A stretch of 39,870 bases of DNA from Nocardia brasiliensis IFM 10847 (lineage in GTDB: Bacteria > Actinomycetota > Actinomycetes > Mycobacteriales > Mycobacteriaceae), in contig NZ_BAUA01000073.1 of assembly GCF_000710915.1 (NCBI RefSeq), forward strand, positions 1 through 39,870, read 5' to 3'. Numbering within the stretch: the stretch's first letter is position 1; each line of letters opens with the position of its first letter. The translations under genes and the position numbers were made by a program. Below are positions 8,427 to 15,998 of the stretch, piece after piece. The notes under the pieces are model-generated. The model made no database searches, was not told the DNA's origin, and worked only from the letters and a program-made list of their open reading frames with translations.

Positions 8427-10229
8427 TCACGCAGACCCGGGGCCGTCCGCCGGGCGGCGGGAAGCGCCGTCGCTCTCCGGTGGGTCGACGACCTCGCCGC
8501 CGCCGAGCACCAGCCCCGCCTGATCGACCACGCGCGCCTCGGCGGCCGGGACGCTCTCGCCGTTCTCCGCCGCCGCCGCGGCGTGAGCCGCTTCGATACC
8601 GCCCGTCATCCGCAGCGGCACCTCCCGCCAGAACAACACCAGGATCAGCGCGATCAGCGCGACACCGGTCGCCGACAGGAACACCGTCGACATCGAATCG
8701 GCGAAGCCGACCTTGAACGGCCGGGCCAGGTCGGGGCTCAGCTGCTGGATGATCGAGCTGTCCTTCAACACCTGCCCCGCAGCTGAAGTGTCCTGCGCGA
8801 GCAAGCCTTTCGCCAGCGCGGCATCGGCCGGGTTGCTGCTGCGCGCGCCTTCGACCACCGCGTGCTGGAACTGCGGATCGGCTGCGGCACTGCGCATTTC
8901 GTCCGAGATGTTCGGGGTCAGCTGCGCGAACAGGATGGACAGGAACACCGCGACGCCGAGCGTGCCGCCGATCTGCCGGAAGAACGTGGCCGCGGCGGTC
9001 GACACACCCATGTCCTTGGGCGGCAACGCGTTCTGCAAGGCCAGGGTGAGCGGCTGCATCAGGTTGCCGAGACCGAAACCGGTACACGCCATGAAGATCA
9101 TCGCGAGCCACAGCGGGCTGTCGGCGCTCAGATAGTGCAGCAGGAACAAGCCGAGCGTCAGCATGGTCGCGCCGATGATCGTGAAGGCGCGGTAGCGGCC
9201 GGTCCGTGAAATCAACTGGCCGGAAACGACCGAACCGAGCATCAGGCCGAGCACCATGGGCAGCATCTGCAGACCGGCCAGCGTCGGGCTCGCCCCGCGC
9301 ACCACCTGCAGGTACTGCGGCAGCAGCGAGATGCCGCCGAACATGCCCGCGCCGACCACGAACGAGATCACCACGCCCAGTGCGAAAGTGCCGTTCTTGA
9401 AGATCCGCAGCGGGATCAGCGCAGCGTCGCGCAGGTTCTTCTCCACCAGCACGAAGCCGATGATGCCCAGCCCGCCGATCACGTAGCAGGCGATGGAACG
9501 GCCACTGCCCCAACCCCATTCGCGTCCCTGCTCGGCGACCACGAGCAGCGGGGCCAGGCCGATCGCGAGCACCAGCACGCCCCACCAGTCCACCCGGTCG
9601 GTCGAGCGCGGCCGCTTGGGCAGCTTCAGCACCCGCGACACCACCGCCAGCGCGATCAGGCCGATCGGCACGTTCACCAGGAACACCCAGCGCCAGCCGC
9701 TGACGCCGAGGATCGTCTGCTGTCCGGCGAGCACGCCGCCGAGCACCGGGCCGATCACGCTGGACGTGCCGAACACCGCCAGGAAGTAACCCTGGTATTT
9801 GGCGCGTTCACGCGGGCCGACGATATCGCCGAGGATGGTCAGCGCCAACGACATCAAGCCGCCCGCGCCGATGCCCTGCACCGCGCGGAACGCCGCGAGC
9901 TGATACATCGACTGGGCCATCGTGCACAGCAGCGAACCGACGATGAAGATCGCGATGGCCAGCATGAAGAACTGCTTGCGGCCGAACATGTCGGACAACT
10001 TGCCGTACAGCGGGGTAGCCAGCGTCGCGGTGATCAGGTAGGCGGTGGTGGCCCACGCCTGCATCGAGTAACCGTTGAGGTCGTCGGCGATGGTGCGGAT
10101 GGCGGTGGAGACGATCGTCTGATCGAGCGCGGCCAGCAGCATCCCGAGCATCAATCCGCTCAGGATCACCAGGATCTGACGATGGGTGAAAGCCGGGGGT
10201 GCTTCCGCGGTCGGCGCTGCTGCTGTCAT
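8427..10229 (-). CDS. MFS multidrug efflux transporter, DHA2 (EmrB/QacA) family, 14 TM
   Basis: A 600-residue proton-driven exporter. Motif D1 LAALDQTIVSTA lies in the first membrane segment, motif A GKLSDMFGRKQ in the first cytoplasmic loop, and motif C VIGPVLGGVLAG in the fifth segment, the signature of drug:H+ antiporters. The hydrophobic profile suggests 14 segments with a long polar loop between the last two (about residues 440-510), as in EmrB/QacA proteins. The C-terminal 70 residues are a charged, Ala- and Glu-rich cytoplasmic tail. ATG 10227-10229 overlaps the marR stop by four bases (ATGA), so exporter and repressor are translationally coupled. The substrate cannot be read from sequence. 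Expression is probably controlled by the operator at 10746-10777. Confidence 0.93.
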   Translation of the reverse strand: MTAAAPTAEAPPAFTHRQILVILSGLMLGMLLAALDQTIVSTAIRTIADDLNGYSMQAWATTAYLITATLATPLYGKLSDMFGRKQFFMLAIAIFIVGSLLCTMAQSMYQLAAFRAVQGIGAGGLMSLALTILGDIVGPRERAKYQGYFLAVFGTSSVIGPVLGGVLAGQQTILGVSGWRWVFLVNVPIGLIALAVVSRVLKLPKRPRSTDRVDWWGVLVLAIGLAPLLVVAEQGREWGWGSGRSIACYVIGGLGIIGFVLVEKNLRDAALIPLRIFKNGTFALGVVISFVVGAGMFGGISLLPQYLQVVRGASPTLAGLQMLPMVLGLMLGSVVSGQLISRTGRYRAFTIIGATMLTLGLFLLHYLSADSPLWLAMIFMACTGFGLGNLMQPLTLALQNALPPKDMGVSTAAATFFRQIGGTLGVAVFLSILFAQLTPNISDEMRSAAADPQFQHAVVEGARSSNPADAALAKGLLAQDTSAAGQVLKDSSIIQQLSPDLARPFKVGFADSMSTVFLSATGVALIALILVLFWREVPLRMTGGIEAAHAAAAAENGESVPAAEARVVDQAGLVLGGGEVVDPPESDGASRRPADGPGSA

Positions 10230-10732
10230 CTGTCGTTCTCCGTCTCGGTAAGGGCCTCGTCCCAGTTGCGGCGCATGGCGGCGATCATCTCCGGTCGCGT
10301 GCGCTCGAAATCGTCGACGAACTGCCGGAGCAACTCGGCGAATTCGGCCCGGGTCTGCGGTGCCCACTTCGCCATCACCTTGCTCAGGTTGTCGTTGCGG
10401 CGTCGGCGGATCTGCTCCGCGACGGCGCGACCACGGTCGGTGACCACGAGCACGGTCGCCCGGCCGTCCGCCGGGTCGGCCTGCCGCTCGACGAGTTGCC
10501 TGCCGACCAACTGGGCCACCTGACGACTGACCGTCGACGCGTCCGAGTGCAGTGCGGCCGCGAGTTCGCCGGAGCGCATCGGCCCGTCGAAACACAGCCG
10601 GATCAGGGCGCCGAACGCGGCGGGGTCCAGCCCGTCCTTGGTCCACGTGCCGATCTGGGCCGCGGTGCGGTCCCGGATCCGCTGCAAGCGGGTGAGCTGC
10701 ATCGCGATCGTGTCGATCGTCTGGTCGTCCAC
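10226..10732 (-). CDS. MarR-family transcriptional repressor
   Basis: A 168-residue winged-helix protein. The recognition region reads GELAAALHSDASTVSRQVAQL, and the wing contains DPADGRATVLVVTDRG, the conserved MarR D-x-R-G pattern. GTG at 10730-10732 was chosen because AAAGG lies 7 nt upstream. An in-frame TTG at 10759 is possible but would start inside the operator palindrome. The gene overlaps the MFS exporter by 4 bp, the usual arrangement of a local repressor with the pump it controls, induced when a phenolic or drug-like ligand binds the dimer. A 32-bp inverted repeat directly upstream is its likely binding site. Confidence 0.92.
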   Translation of the reverse strand: MDDQTIDTIAMQLTRLQRIRDRTAAQIGTWTKDGLDPAAFGALIRLCFDGPMRSGELAAALHSDASTVSRQVAQLVGRQLVERQADPADGRATVLVVTDRGRAVAEQIRRRRNDNLSKVMAKWAPQTRAEFAELLRQFVDDFERTRPEMIAAMRRNWDEALTETENDR

Positions 10733-10745
10733 ACCCTCACCTTTG

Positions 10746-10777
10746 CTTGCATCAATCAACTAGTTGCGCGATGCAAG
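10746..10777. promoter_or_regulatory. 32-bp MarR operator palindrome
   Basis: Outer arms CTTGCATC (10746-10753) and GATGCAAG (10770-10777) flank, with equal 3-bp spacers, a central palindrome CAACTAGTTG (10757-10766). The whole is one dyad of 32 bp, beginning 14 bp upstream of the marR GTG start. Nested symmetry of this kind can accommodate one or two MarR dimers and would block transcription of marR and the exporter. Confidence 0.82.
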
Positions 10778-10820
10778 TATGCAGACGGAACCGGAACTGG
10801 GGCAAGCGATAAACGGCGCT

Positions 10821-11642
10821 TTACTCGCCCTTGAACTCAGGAGCCCGCTTCTCGAACACGGCCTTGATCGCCTCGGTGAGATCCTCCGAGGGCAGGAACG
10901 CGGAGTTCCACGCGGACACGTAGCGCAGCCCGGTGGCGACCTCGTTCTTGGTGCGCTGATCCAGCACATCCTTCACACCCTGCACCACCAGCGGCGGGTT
11001 CGCGGCGATCTCGCGTGCGGTGGCGTGTGCCGCGTCCAGCGCTGCGGCCTGATCGGCGAACACGTCGTTGACCAGGCCGATCTTCTCCGCGCGGGCGGCG
11101 TCGATGTCCTTGCCCGTGTACGCCAGCTCCCGCAGGTGCCCCTCGGAGATGATGCCGGGCAGCCGGTGCAGCGAACCGATATCGGCGACGATCGCGACCT
11201 TCGCCTCGCGCAGGCTGAACTTCGCCTCGGCGCTCGCGTAGCGGATGTCGACGGCCGCGATCAGGTCCAGACCGCCACCGATGCACCAGCCCGAGATCGC
11301 GGCGATCACCGGCTTGCGGCAGTCCGCCACCGCCGTCACCGCACCCTGCATCTTGCGCAGCTCGACCAGGAATTCGGTCCGCGGCGCGGCCAGCGCGCGA
11401 TCGCCCAGCAGCGGGCCGAACATGCCGCTCATCGCGGGCAGATCCAGGCCGTAGGAGAAGTGCGGGCCCGAACCCGTCAGCACGATCGCGCGCACCTGCG
11501 GATCCGCGTCCAGCCCCTGGAAGATCTCCGGCAGCTCCCGCCAGAAATCCGGGCCCATCGCGTTGCCCTTGCCGGGACCCGTCAGCGTCACCTGCGCGAC
11601 GTGGTCTTTGATCTCGACGGTAAATGCCTGCCAGTCAGTCAT
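10821..11642 (-). CDS. crotonase-fold enoyl-CoA hydratase/isomerase (EchA21-like)
   Basis: A 273-residue crotonase-superfamily enzyme starting MTDWQAFTVEIKDHVAQVTL. The oxyanion-hole segments are HFSYGLDLPA near residue 65 and GWCIGGG at 118-124. Acidic residues fall at Asp154 (VADIGSLHRLP) and Glu172 (LRELAYTG). That pair resembles delta3,5-delta2,4-dienoyl-CoA isomerase more than classical enoyl-CoA hydratase with its two glutamates. Overall it looks very like mycobacterial EchA21. It should act on acyl-CoA thioesters in beta-oxidation of unsaturated fatty acids; the exact reaction is inferred. ATG 11640-11642 was chosen because an upstream extension of 12 residues has no family resemblance. 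It is divergent from the gene at 11855. Confidence 0.88.
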   Translation of the reverse strand: MTDWQAFTVEIKDHVAQVTLTGPGKGNAMGPDFWRELPEIFQGLDADPQVRAIVLTGSGPHFSYGLDLPAMSGMFGPLLGDRALAAPRTEFLVELRKMQGAVTAVADCRKPVIAAISGWCIGGGLDLIAAVDIRYASAEAKFSLREAKVAIVADIGSLHRLPGIISEGHLRELAYTGKDIDAARAEKIGLVNDVFADQAAALDAAHATAREIAANPPLVVQGVKDVLDQRTKNEVATGLRYVSAWNSAFLPSEDLTEAIKAVFEKRAPEFKGE

Positions 11643-11854
11643 TTGTACAGCGTATTCCAGAGGATCGCAGACGAACACACCTCTCCCGCGCCAACACCTC
11701 TGACGCTGTGACCGCGAAGTCCGCCATAAGGCGCCGCGTGCGCGTAAATCCTGTTAAAGGTGCGCAAAATTGTTGCCGTGCAGTAGTTCCGAGCCGGCCG
11801 TGCGCGGATCATGGAACCAAGTCATCGAACCTCACTTTCGGCTCGGAGGCCACC

Positions 11855-12175
11855 GTGCTGATGCATCAGGGAATCGGGCTCGACCGGTTCAACGAATTTT
11901 CCCGCACCCGCGCGATACACGCGCTTTTCGGCTGTTGCGGCAATGTCACCTGGGCGACCGAACTCGCCGACGCCCGACCCTTCCCGGATCGGGACACGCT
12001 GCTGGCCACCGCGGACATCGGTCTGCTCGCCCTCTCGCCGGGCGATCTGGATCGAGCGTTCGAAGCAGTTGCGCACGAACAGGTCTCGGAGCACAGCGTG
12101 TCCGAACTGGCGCGTTGCATGCACGCGCGGATCGCGGAACTGCTCGGGCCGAGCGAGGGCTATCCGGAATACTGA
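11855..12175 (+). CDS. short OHCU decarboxylase-like (UraD-like) protein, internally deleted
   Basis: A 106-residue protein whose beginning, GIGLDRFNEFSRTRAIHALF followed by GCCGNVTWATELADARPF, matches the N-terminal third of 2-oxo-4-hydroxy-4-carboxy-5-ureidoimidazoline decarboxylase, the last step from urate to allantoin. Full-length enzymes have about 165 residues. Here the segment where the catalytic HPxIG motif is expected reads AHEQVSEHS, and a C-terminal-looking helix (LARCMHARIAELLG) follows at once. The central helical region is therefore missing and decarboxylase activity is doubtful. GTG at 11855 has GGAGG 5 nt upstream; ATG at 11861 is the alternative. No other purine-degradation gene is nearby. 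Confidence 0.72.
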   Translation: MLMHQGIGLDRFNEFSRTRAIHALFGCCGNVTWATELADARPFPDRDTLLATADIGLLALSPGDLDRAFEAVAHEQVSEHSVSELARCMHARIAELLGPSEGYPEY

Positions 12176-12207
12176 CGCATTCCCGGCGATCGCTCTACTC
12201 GGTTTTC

Positions 12208-12684
12208 ATGCGCAGGTCGACATTGCCACCGATCGCCTGCCGAGTCGCGGACACCCTCATCGCCCGAGGCCATCACGGTGTCATCGTGACCCAGCCGGCA
12301 CCGACGCCCACTGTCGCGGACGCGGCGCGCGCACTCGGAGTAGAGGTGGGGGCCATCACGACCGCGGCGGTGTTCCTGCTGGACGAGGATCCCGTGCTGC
12401 TGCTGGTTTCCGGCGCGCACGAAGTGGACCTGACCGTCACCGGCAAACGGCTGGAGGGCACACTCACCCCGGCGCCCGCCGAGTTGGTCCGGCAGGTGAC
12501 CGGGCAACCGATCGGCGGGGTCGCCCCGGTCGGCCATCCCACCAACCTGCCCACCTGGGTGGATTCGGAGCTGTCCCGGCATCGCGAAGTGTGGGCCGCG
12601 GGCGGTCATCCGAACACTGTGTTCCGCACCTCTTTTCACGAGTTGGTGCGCATCACCGCCGGCCTGCCCATCGACGTCGTATAG
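12208..12684 (+). CDS. YbaK/EbsC (ProX-like) aminoacyl-tRNA editing domain protein
   Basis: A 158-residue single-domain protein of the YbaK/ProRS-INS fold. It carries the usual features: TVADAARALGVEVGAITTAA near the start, a central LLLVSGAHEVDLTVTGKRL strand-helix, the loop TGQPIGGVAPVGHP that lines the pocket, and GGHPNTVFRTSFHEL near the C-terminus. Family members hydrolyse mischarged tRNAs such as Cys- or Ala-tRNA(Pro) in trans. ATG 12208 has no convincing ribosome site; a TTG five codons later behind AGG is a possible alternative. It follows the UraD-like gene by 32 bp on the same strand and may be co-transcribed with it, though no functional link is evident. Confidence 0.86.
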   Translation: MRRSTLPPIACRVADTLIARGHHGVIVTQPAPTPTVADAARALGVEVGAITTAAVFLLDEDPVLLLVSGAHEVDLTVTGKRLEGTLTPAPAELVRQVTGQPIGGVAPVGHPTNLPTWVDSELSRHREVWAAGGHPNTVFRTSFHELVRITAGLPIDVV

Positions 12685-12786
12685 ATAGCGCGCGCACCAG
12701 CTTTCAGCGCTGTCATCCGATACGTGGGGACGAGGGTTCGCGCGCAAACCCCCGGGCGGGGGAACGCGAAGCGGACGAACCCGGCG

Positions 12787-12799
12787 TAGGTTGGCTTAG
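12787..12799 (+). promoter_or_regulatory. -10 element of a probable leaderless promoter
   Basis: TAGGTT at 12787-12792 fits TANNNT and ends exactly 7 bases before the GTG start at 12800. No ribosome site is present. Transcription would begin at or next to the G of the start codon, a common arrangement in actinobacteria. Confidence 0.5.
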
Positions 12800-13348
12800 G
12801 TGACCGAGGCTGAACGACCCGTGGATTTCCAGATCCCTGACGATTTGAGCGGGATCACCGCCGAGCAGTTCCGCGCGTCCATGCGGCACTATCCGGCGGG
12901 CGTCACCGTGGTCACCTTGAATTCGCCGAACGGGCCGATCGGTTTCACCGCGACGTCGTTCGCCTCGTTGTCGCTGGCGCCGCCGCTCGTCTCGTTCAAT
13001 ATCGCGCACACCTCGTCCAGCCTCACCGCCCTGTTGGACGCGGGCTCGGTGGTCATCCACTTCCTCGGCGAACATCAGCGCCATATCGCCCAGCGTTTCG
13101 CCCGCACCGCCGACGAGCGTTTCACCGACCGTTCCCTCTGGACCACCCTGGACACCGGCGAACCCGTCCTGCACGGCACCCCCATCTGGCTGCGCGCCAC
13201 CATCCACCAACTGATCCCCCTCGGCGACCACACCCTCGTAGTAGGCCTCGTCACCCGAGTCCACGACAACACCAACGAATCCCCCGCCGCCGCCCCACTC
13301 CTCTACTACAACGGCCGCTACCACCGCCCCACCCAACTGTCCGACTGA
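12800..13348 (+). CDS. flavin reductase-like FMN-binding split-barrel protein
   Basis: A 182-residue protein of the flavin_reduct family. The N-terminal [19 protein letters not shown] and the following [20 protein letters not shown] strand-loop pattern form the FMN-binding split barrel, and [15 protein letters not shown] is the typical helix preceding the substrate loop. Relatives are NADH:FMN oxidoreductases that supply reduced flavin to two-component monooxygenases such as HsaB/HpaC. No oxygenase component lies beside it, so the partner must be encoded elsewhere. The GTG start directly follows a -10-like element and lacks a ribosome site, suggesting leaderless expression. Confidence 0.88.
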   Translation: MTEAERPVDFQIPDDLSGITAEQFRASMRHYPAGVTVVTLNSPNGPIGFTATSFASLSLAPPLVSFNIAHTSSSLTALLDAGSVVIHFLGEHQRHIAQRFARTADERFTDRSLWTTLDTGEPVLHGTPIWLRATIHQLIPLGDHTLVVGLVTRVHDNTNESPAAAPLLYYNGRYHRPTQLSD

Positions 13349-13449
13349 GCGGTCAGCCTCCGTCCAGTTCGGCGAACGACACCTCCATCGGAAACGGATC
13401 GGTCAAGCGCTTTAGACCAGCGTGGACAACCGGGCCGACAACTTGTCGG

Positions 13450-14769
13450 TCAGTCGACGAGGCAGGGGGCGGCGCCGGTGGGGGCTTGGGAGGTGAAGGG
13501 GCGGGTTTCGGGGGTGGGGTTCCAGAGGCCGTTGGTGGTGGCGTAGTTCCAGGCGGGGCCGGATCGGACGAGGGTGGCGACGGCGTCGATCAGGCGGTCG
13601 ACGTGGGCGGGGGTGGTGCCGAGACCGATGCTGGCGCGGAGCGCGCCGTCGAGGTCGAGGCGGGCGAGCAGGGGGTGCGCGCAGAAGCGGCCGTCGCGCA
13701 CGCCGATGCCGTGTTCGGCGGACAGGTAGGCGGCGACGTGGCCGGGGACGAATCCGTCCAGGGTGAAGGCGACGATGCCGACGGTGTCGGGGCTGTCGTG
13801 CCAGATCCGCAGCAGGCGCACGCCCGCAATCGCGGCGAGGCCCGCGCGCAGGCGATCGGCGAGGCGGTGTTCGTGCGCGGCAAGGGTTTCGGCGTCGATC
13901 TCACAGAGCGCGTCACAGGCGGCGGCGAGCGCGGCGGCGCCGAGCACGTTGGGCGAACCGCCCTCGTGCCGCTGCGGCGCGGCGGCCCACTCGACACCGG
14001 TGGTGCTGACCTCGCGGACCGCACCACCACCGGCCAGGTACGGCTCGGCCCGATCGAGCCAGTCCCGGCGCCCGACGAGCACGCCCGCCCCGAACGGCGC
14101 GTACAACTTGTGCCCGGAAAAGGCGATGTAGTCGATACCGGTGTCGCGCAGGCTGATTCGGCGATGCGGGGCCAGCTGGGCGGCGTCGACGAGGATGCGG
14201 GCGCCACACTGGTGCGCCACGGTGGCGAGGCGCTCGAGCGGCAGCACCTCACCGGTCACGTTGGACGCGCCGGTCACCGCGAGCAGCGCGGCGGGCTTGC
14301 TGCACAGCTCCGCGACCAACCGGCCGATGGTCTCCTCGACGGTCGCCGCGGCCTGCACCACTCGACGGCCGTGCCGAGTCCAGGGCAGAAGGTTGGCGTG
14401 ATGCTCGATGTCGAGCACCACGGTGTCGCCGGGTACGCAGGACGCGAGCAGGTTCAGCGAGTCGGTGGTGTTGCGGGTGAACACCACGACCTGGTCGTCG
14501 GCGGCGTCGAGGTAGCGGGTCACCGAACCGCGCGCGGCCTCGTAGCACTCGGTCGAAATCCGCGAGGCATAGCCCGCGCCGCGGTGCACGCTCGCGTAGA
14601 ACGGCAGCAGCTGCTGCACGCGGTCGGTGACCTGGGCCAGCGCGGGTGCGCTCGCCGCATAGTCGAAGTTGGCGTAGGTGGTGGTTCCGCCCTGGACGAG
14701 CGGCACCCGCAGGTCGTCACCGGAAACCCGGGCGAGGGCGGCACAGGTCTGGTCCACAACAGCAGTCAT
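13450..14769 (-). CDS. SufS/CsdA-like PLP-dependent cysteine desulfurase-family protein
   Basis: A 439-residue class V aminotransferase-fold enzyme. PLP-binding features are EHHANLLPW with His123, LVDAAQLAPH with Asp195, and the Schiff-base Lys221 in SGHKLYAPFGAG. A candidate persulfide-carrying Cys363 lies in GRFCAHPLL, placed as in group II desulfurases (SufS, CsdA). Unlike housekeeping sufS there are no suf or isc genes around, so it may supply sulfur to another pathway or act on a different amino acid. About 30 Pro/Thr-rich residues extend past the usual C-terminus. Start ATG 14767-14769 has GGGA upstream; a GTG directly before it is an equal alternative. It is divergent from the LysE-family gene. 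Confidence 0.87.
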   Translation of the reverse strand: MTAVVDQTCAALARVSGDDLRVPLVQGGTTTYANFDYAASAPALAQVTDRVQQLLPFYASVHRGAGYASRISTECYEAARGSVTRYLDAADDQVVVFTRNTTDSLNLLASCVPGDTVVLDIEHHANLLPWTRHGRRVVQAAATVEETIGRLVAELCSKPAALLAVTGASNVTGEVLPLERLATVAHQCGARILVDAAQLAPHRRISLRDTGIDYIAFSGHKLYAPFGAGVLVGRRDWLDRAEPYLAGGGAVREVSTTGVEWAAAPQRHEGGSPNVLGAAALAAACDALCEIDAETLAAHEHRLADRLRAGLAAIAGVRLLRIWHDSPDTVGIVAFTLDGFVPGHVAAYLSAEHGIGVRDGRFCAHPLLARLDLDGALRASIGLGTTPAHVDRLIDAVATLVRSGPAWNYATTNGLWNPTPETRPFTSQAPTGAAPCLVD

Positions 14770-14799
14770 CACAAAATCCCGTCGGCTCTGGGACCCATG

Positions 14800-14811
14800 A
14801 TCTTCGAAGAT
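14800..14811. promoter_or_regulatory. 12-bp palindrome in the divergent promoter region
   Basis: ATCTTCGAAGAT is a perfect dyad 31 bp upstream of the desulfurase-like start, on the side facing the divergent LysE-family gene. It could be an operator for the desulfurase-like gene. No regulator gene adjoins it. The remaining bases to 15041 show no gene. Confidence 0.4.
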
Positions 14812-15041
14812 TCATCGAGTCCGCGCTTGCCGCACCCGGTCGGGCGACGGCCCGGTCGTCACCCGGAGCACCCCACCGCGGAGGAGGGTTGCCGACCAGC
14901 AAGCCGGGGCTGAACGCTGGTACTCATGACCTGTCCCGAGATTGACAGACACCGCCCCGCCCTGTCAACCCGCGACCGGACACGCGCCCGCACCGCCGAA
15001 AACACCTTGCGCCGACGCCGACCGAGGACCAGATTCAGGAA

Positions 15042-15680
15042 ATGTCGCTTTCCCTGCTGCTGAGCTTCGTCGGCGTGTGCATCCTGCTCTCGATCACCCC
15101 GGGCCCGGATTCGTTCCTGGTGCTGCGCTTCTCGATCGTGGACGCGCGACCGGGGATCGCCGCCGCGATCGGCTCGGCGGTGGGCGGCATCGTGTGGGCC
15201 GTGGTGGTCGCGGCGGGCGTCGCGGCGCTGCTGGAACAGTCCGCGACGGCGTATCGCGCACTCAAGGTGGTCGGCGGAATCTATTTGGTGTACTTGGGGA
15301 TTCGCGCACTGCTGGAACAGCGGCGGGCGCGCCGGGCCGGGCTGCACGCCGACGACGCGGCGCAGGCCGCGGCGGGCGCCCGCGCGTCGGTTCGCTCGGC
15401 GTTCACCGCGGGCCTGGTCTCGTGCATGTTCAACCCGAAAGTGGGCCTGTTCTACCTCGCCGTGCTCCCCCAGTTCCTCACCGAGGTCACCTTCGCCAAC
15501 ACCTTGGTGCTCGGCGCCGTCGAATCCTCGATCGCCGCGGTAGAGATGGTGCTGCTGGCCCTGGCCGCTTCGCGCGCGGTCGCGCTGCTGCGCCGGCCGA
15601 AGATCCGGGAGCGGCTCGAACAGGCGAGCGCGGCCATCTTGGCGACCCTCGGGATCGGCACGGCGGCCTCCGCGGCCTGA
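15042..15680 (+). CDS. LysE/RhtB-family amino acid exporter
   Basis: A 212-residue membrane protein with about six hydrophobic segments. The signature SITPGPDSFLVLR is near residue 20 and the second-half signature SCMFNPKVGLFYLAVLPQF near residue 125, both diagnostic of LysE/RhtB exporters. These proteins move basic or neutral amino acids out of the cytoplasm using the proton gradient; lysine cannot be assumed from the family name. ATG 15042 is preceded by AGGA very close and by GAGGA 12 nt upstream. It runs in the same direction as the large synthetase gene 318 bp downstream, which by its pocket code probably uses a basic amino acid, so a link to amino acid balance is possible but unproven. 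Confidence 0.86.
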   Translation: MSLSLLLSFVGVCILLSITPGPDSFLVLRFSIVDARPGIAAAIGSAVGGIVWAVVVAAGVAALLEQSATAYRALKVVGGIYLVYLGIRALLEQRRARRAGLHADDAAQAAAGARASVRSAFTAGLVSCMFNPKVGLFYLAVLPQFLTEVTFANTLVLGAVESSIAAVEMVLLALAASRAVALLRRPKIRERLEQASAAILATLGIGTAASAA

Positions 15681-15998
15681 TCCCGAGCGCTTCGAAACGC
15701 TCTGAGCTGCAAGATCACCAAGCCGATGAGCGGAATCACATCGCGGTGACCACTCACCCGTAGCGATCGGCCAGCGAACCCGCCGGGCAGACCGCCCACC
15801 AGCGGTTGCTTCGGCGTGTCCGCTGGAAACCGCCTCGACCTGCAACGACTCCGCCCGGCCCCCGGAACCCGGCCACCACGCCGGTGAACAACAAACGTCG
15901 ACAACCCCGAGTACCGTGGACAACTGGTCACCGTGGTGTTTGCCCACTGGTAACCCAGCTATGACACAACAAGACCAGGGAAGTGCGAGGCAGGTCGA
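15681..15998 (+). other. 318-bp intergenic region upstream of the Pls-like gene
   Basis: No credible gene is seen. Near the downstream end, ACTGGTCACC (15923-15932) and ACTGGTAACC (15945-15954) form an imperfect direct repeat with a period of 22 bp, about two helical turns. It lies 45-76 bp before the start of the Pls-like gene and could be an activator or repressor site. The promoter itself could not be placed with confidence. Confidence 0.35.

Noticed and set aside
13486..14913. Plus-strand open frame of 475 codons opposite the desulfurase-like gene
   Set aside because: Gly/Val/Asp-rich shadow frame with no motif; the opposite strand has intact PLP-enzyme motifs.
15042..15680. Naming the exporter a lysine-specific LysE
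   Set aside because: The LysE/RhtB family carries many substrates; the only hint of lysine is the neighbouring synthetase, which is not enough.
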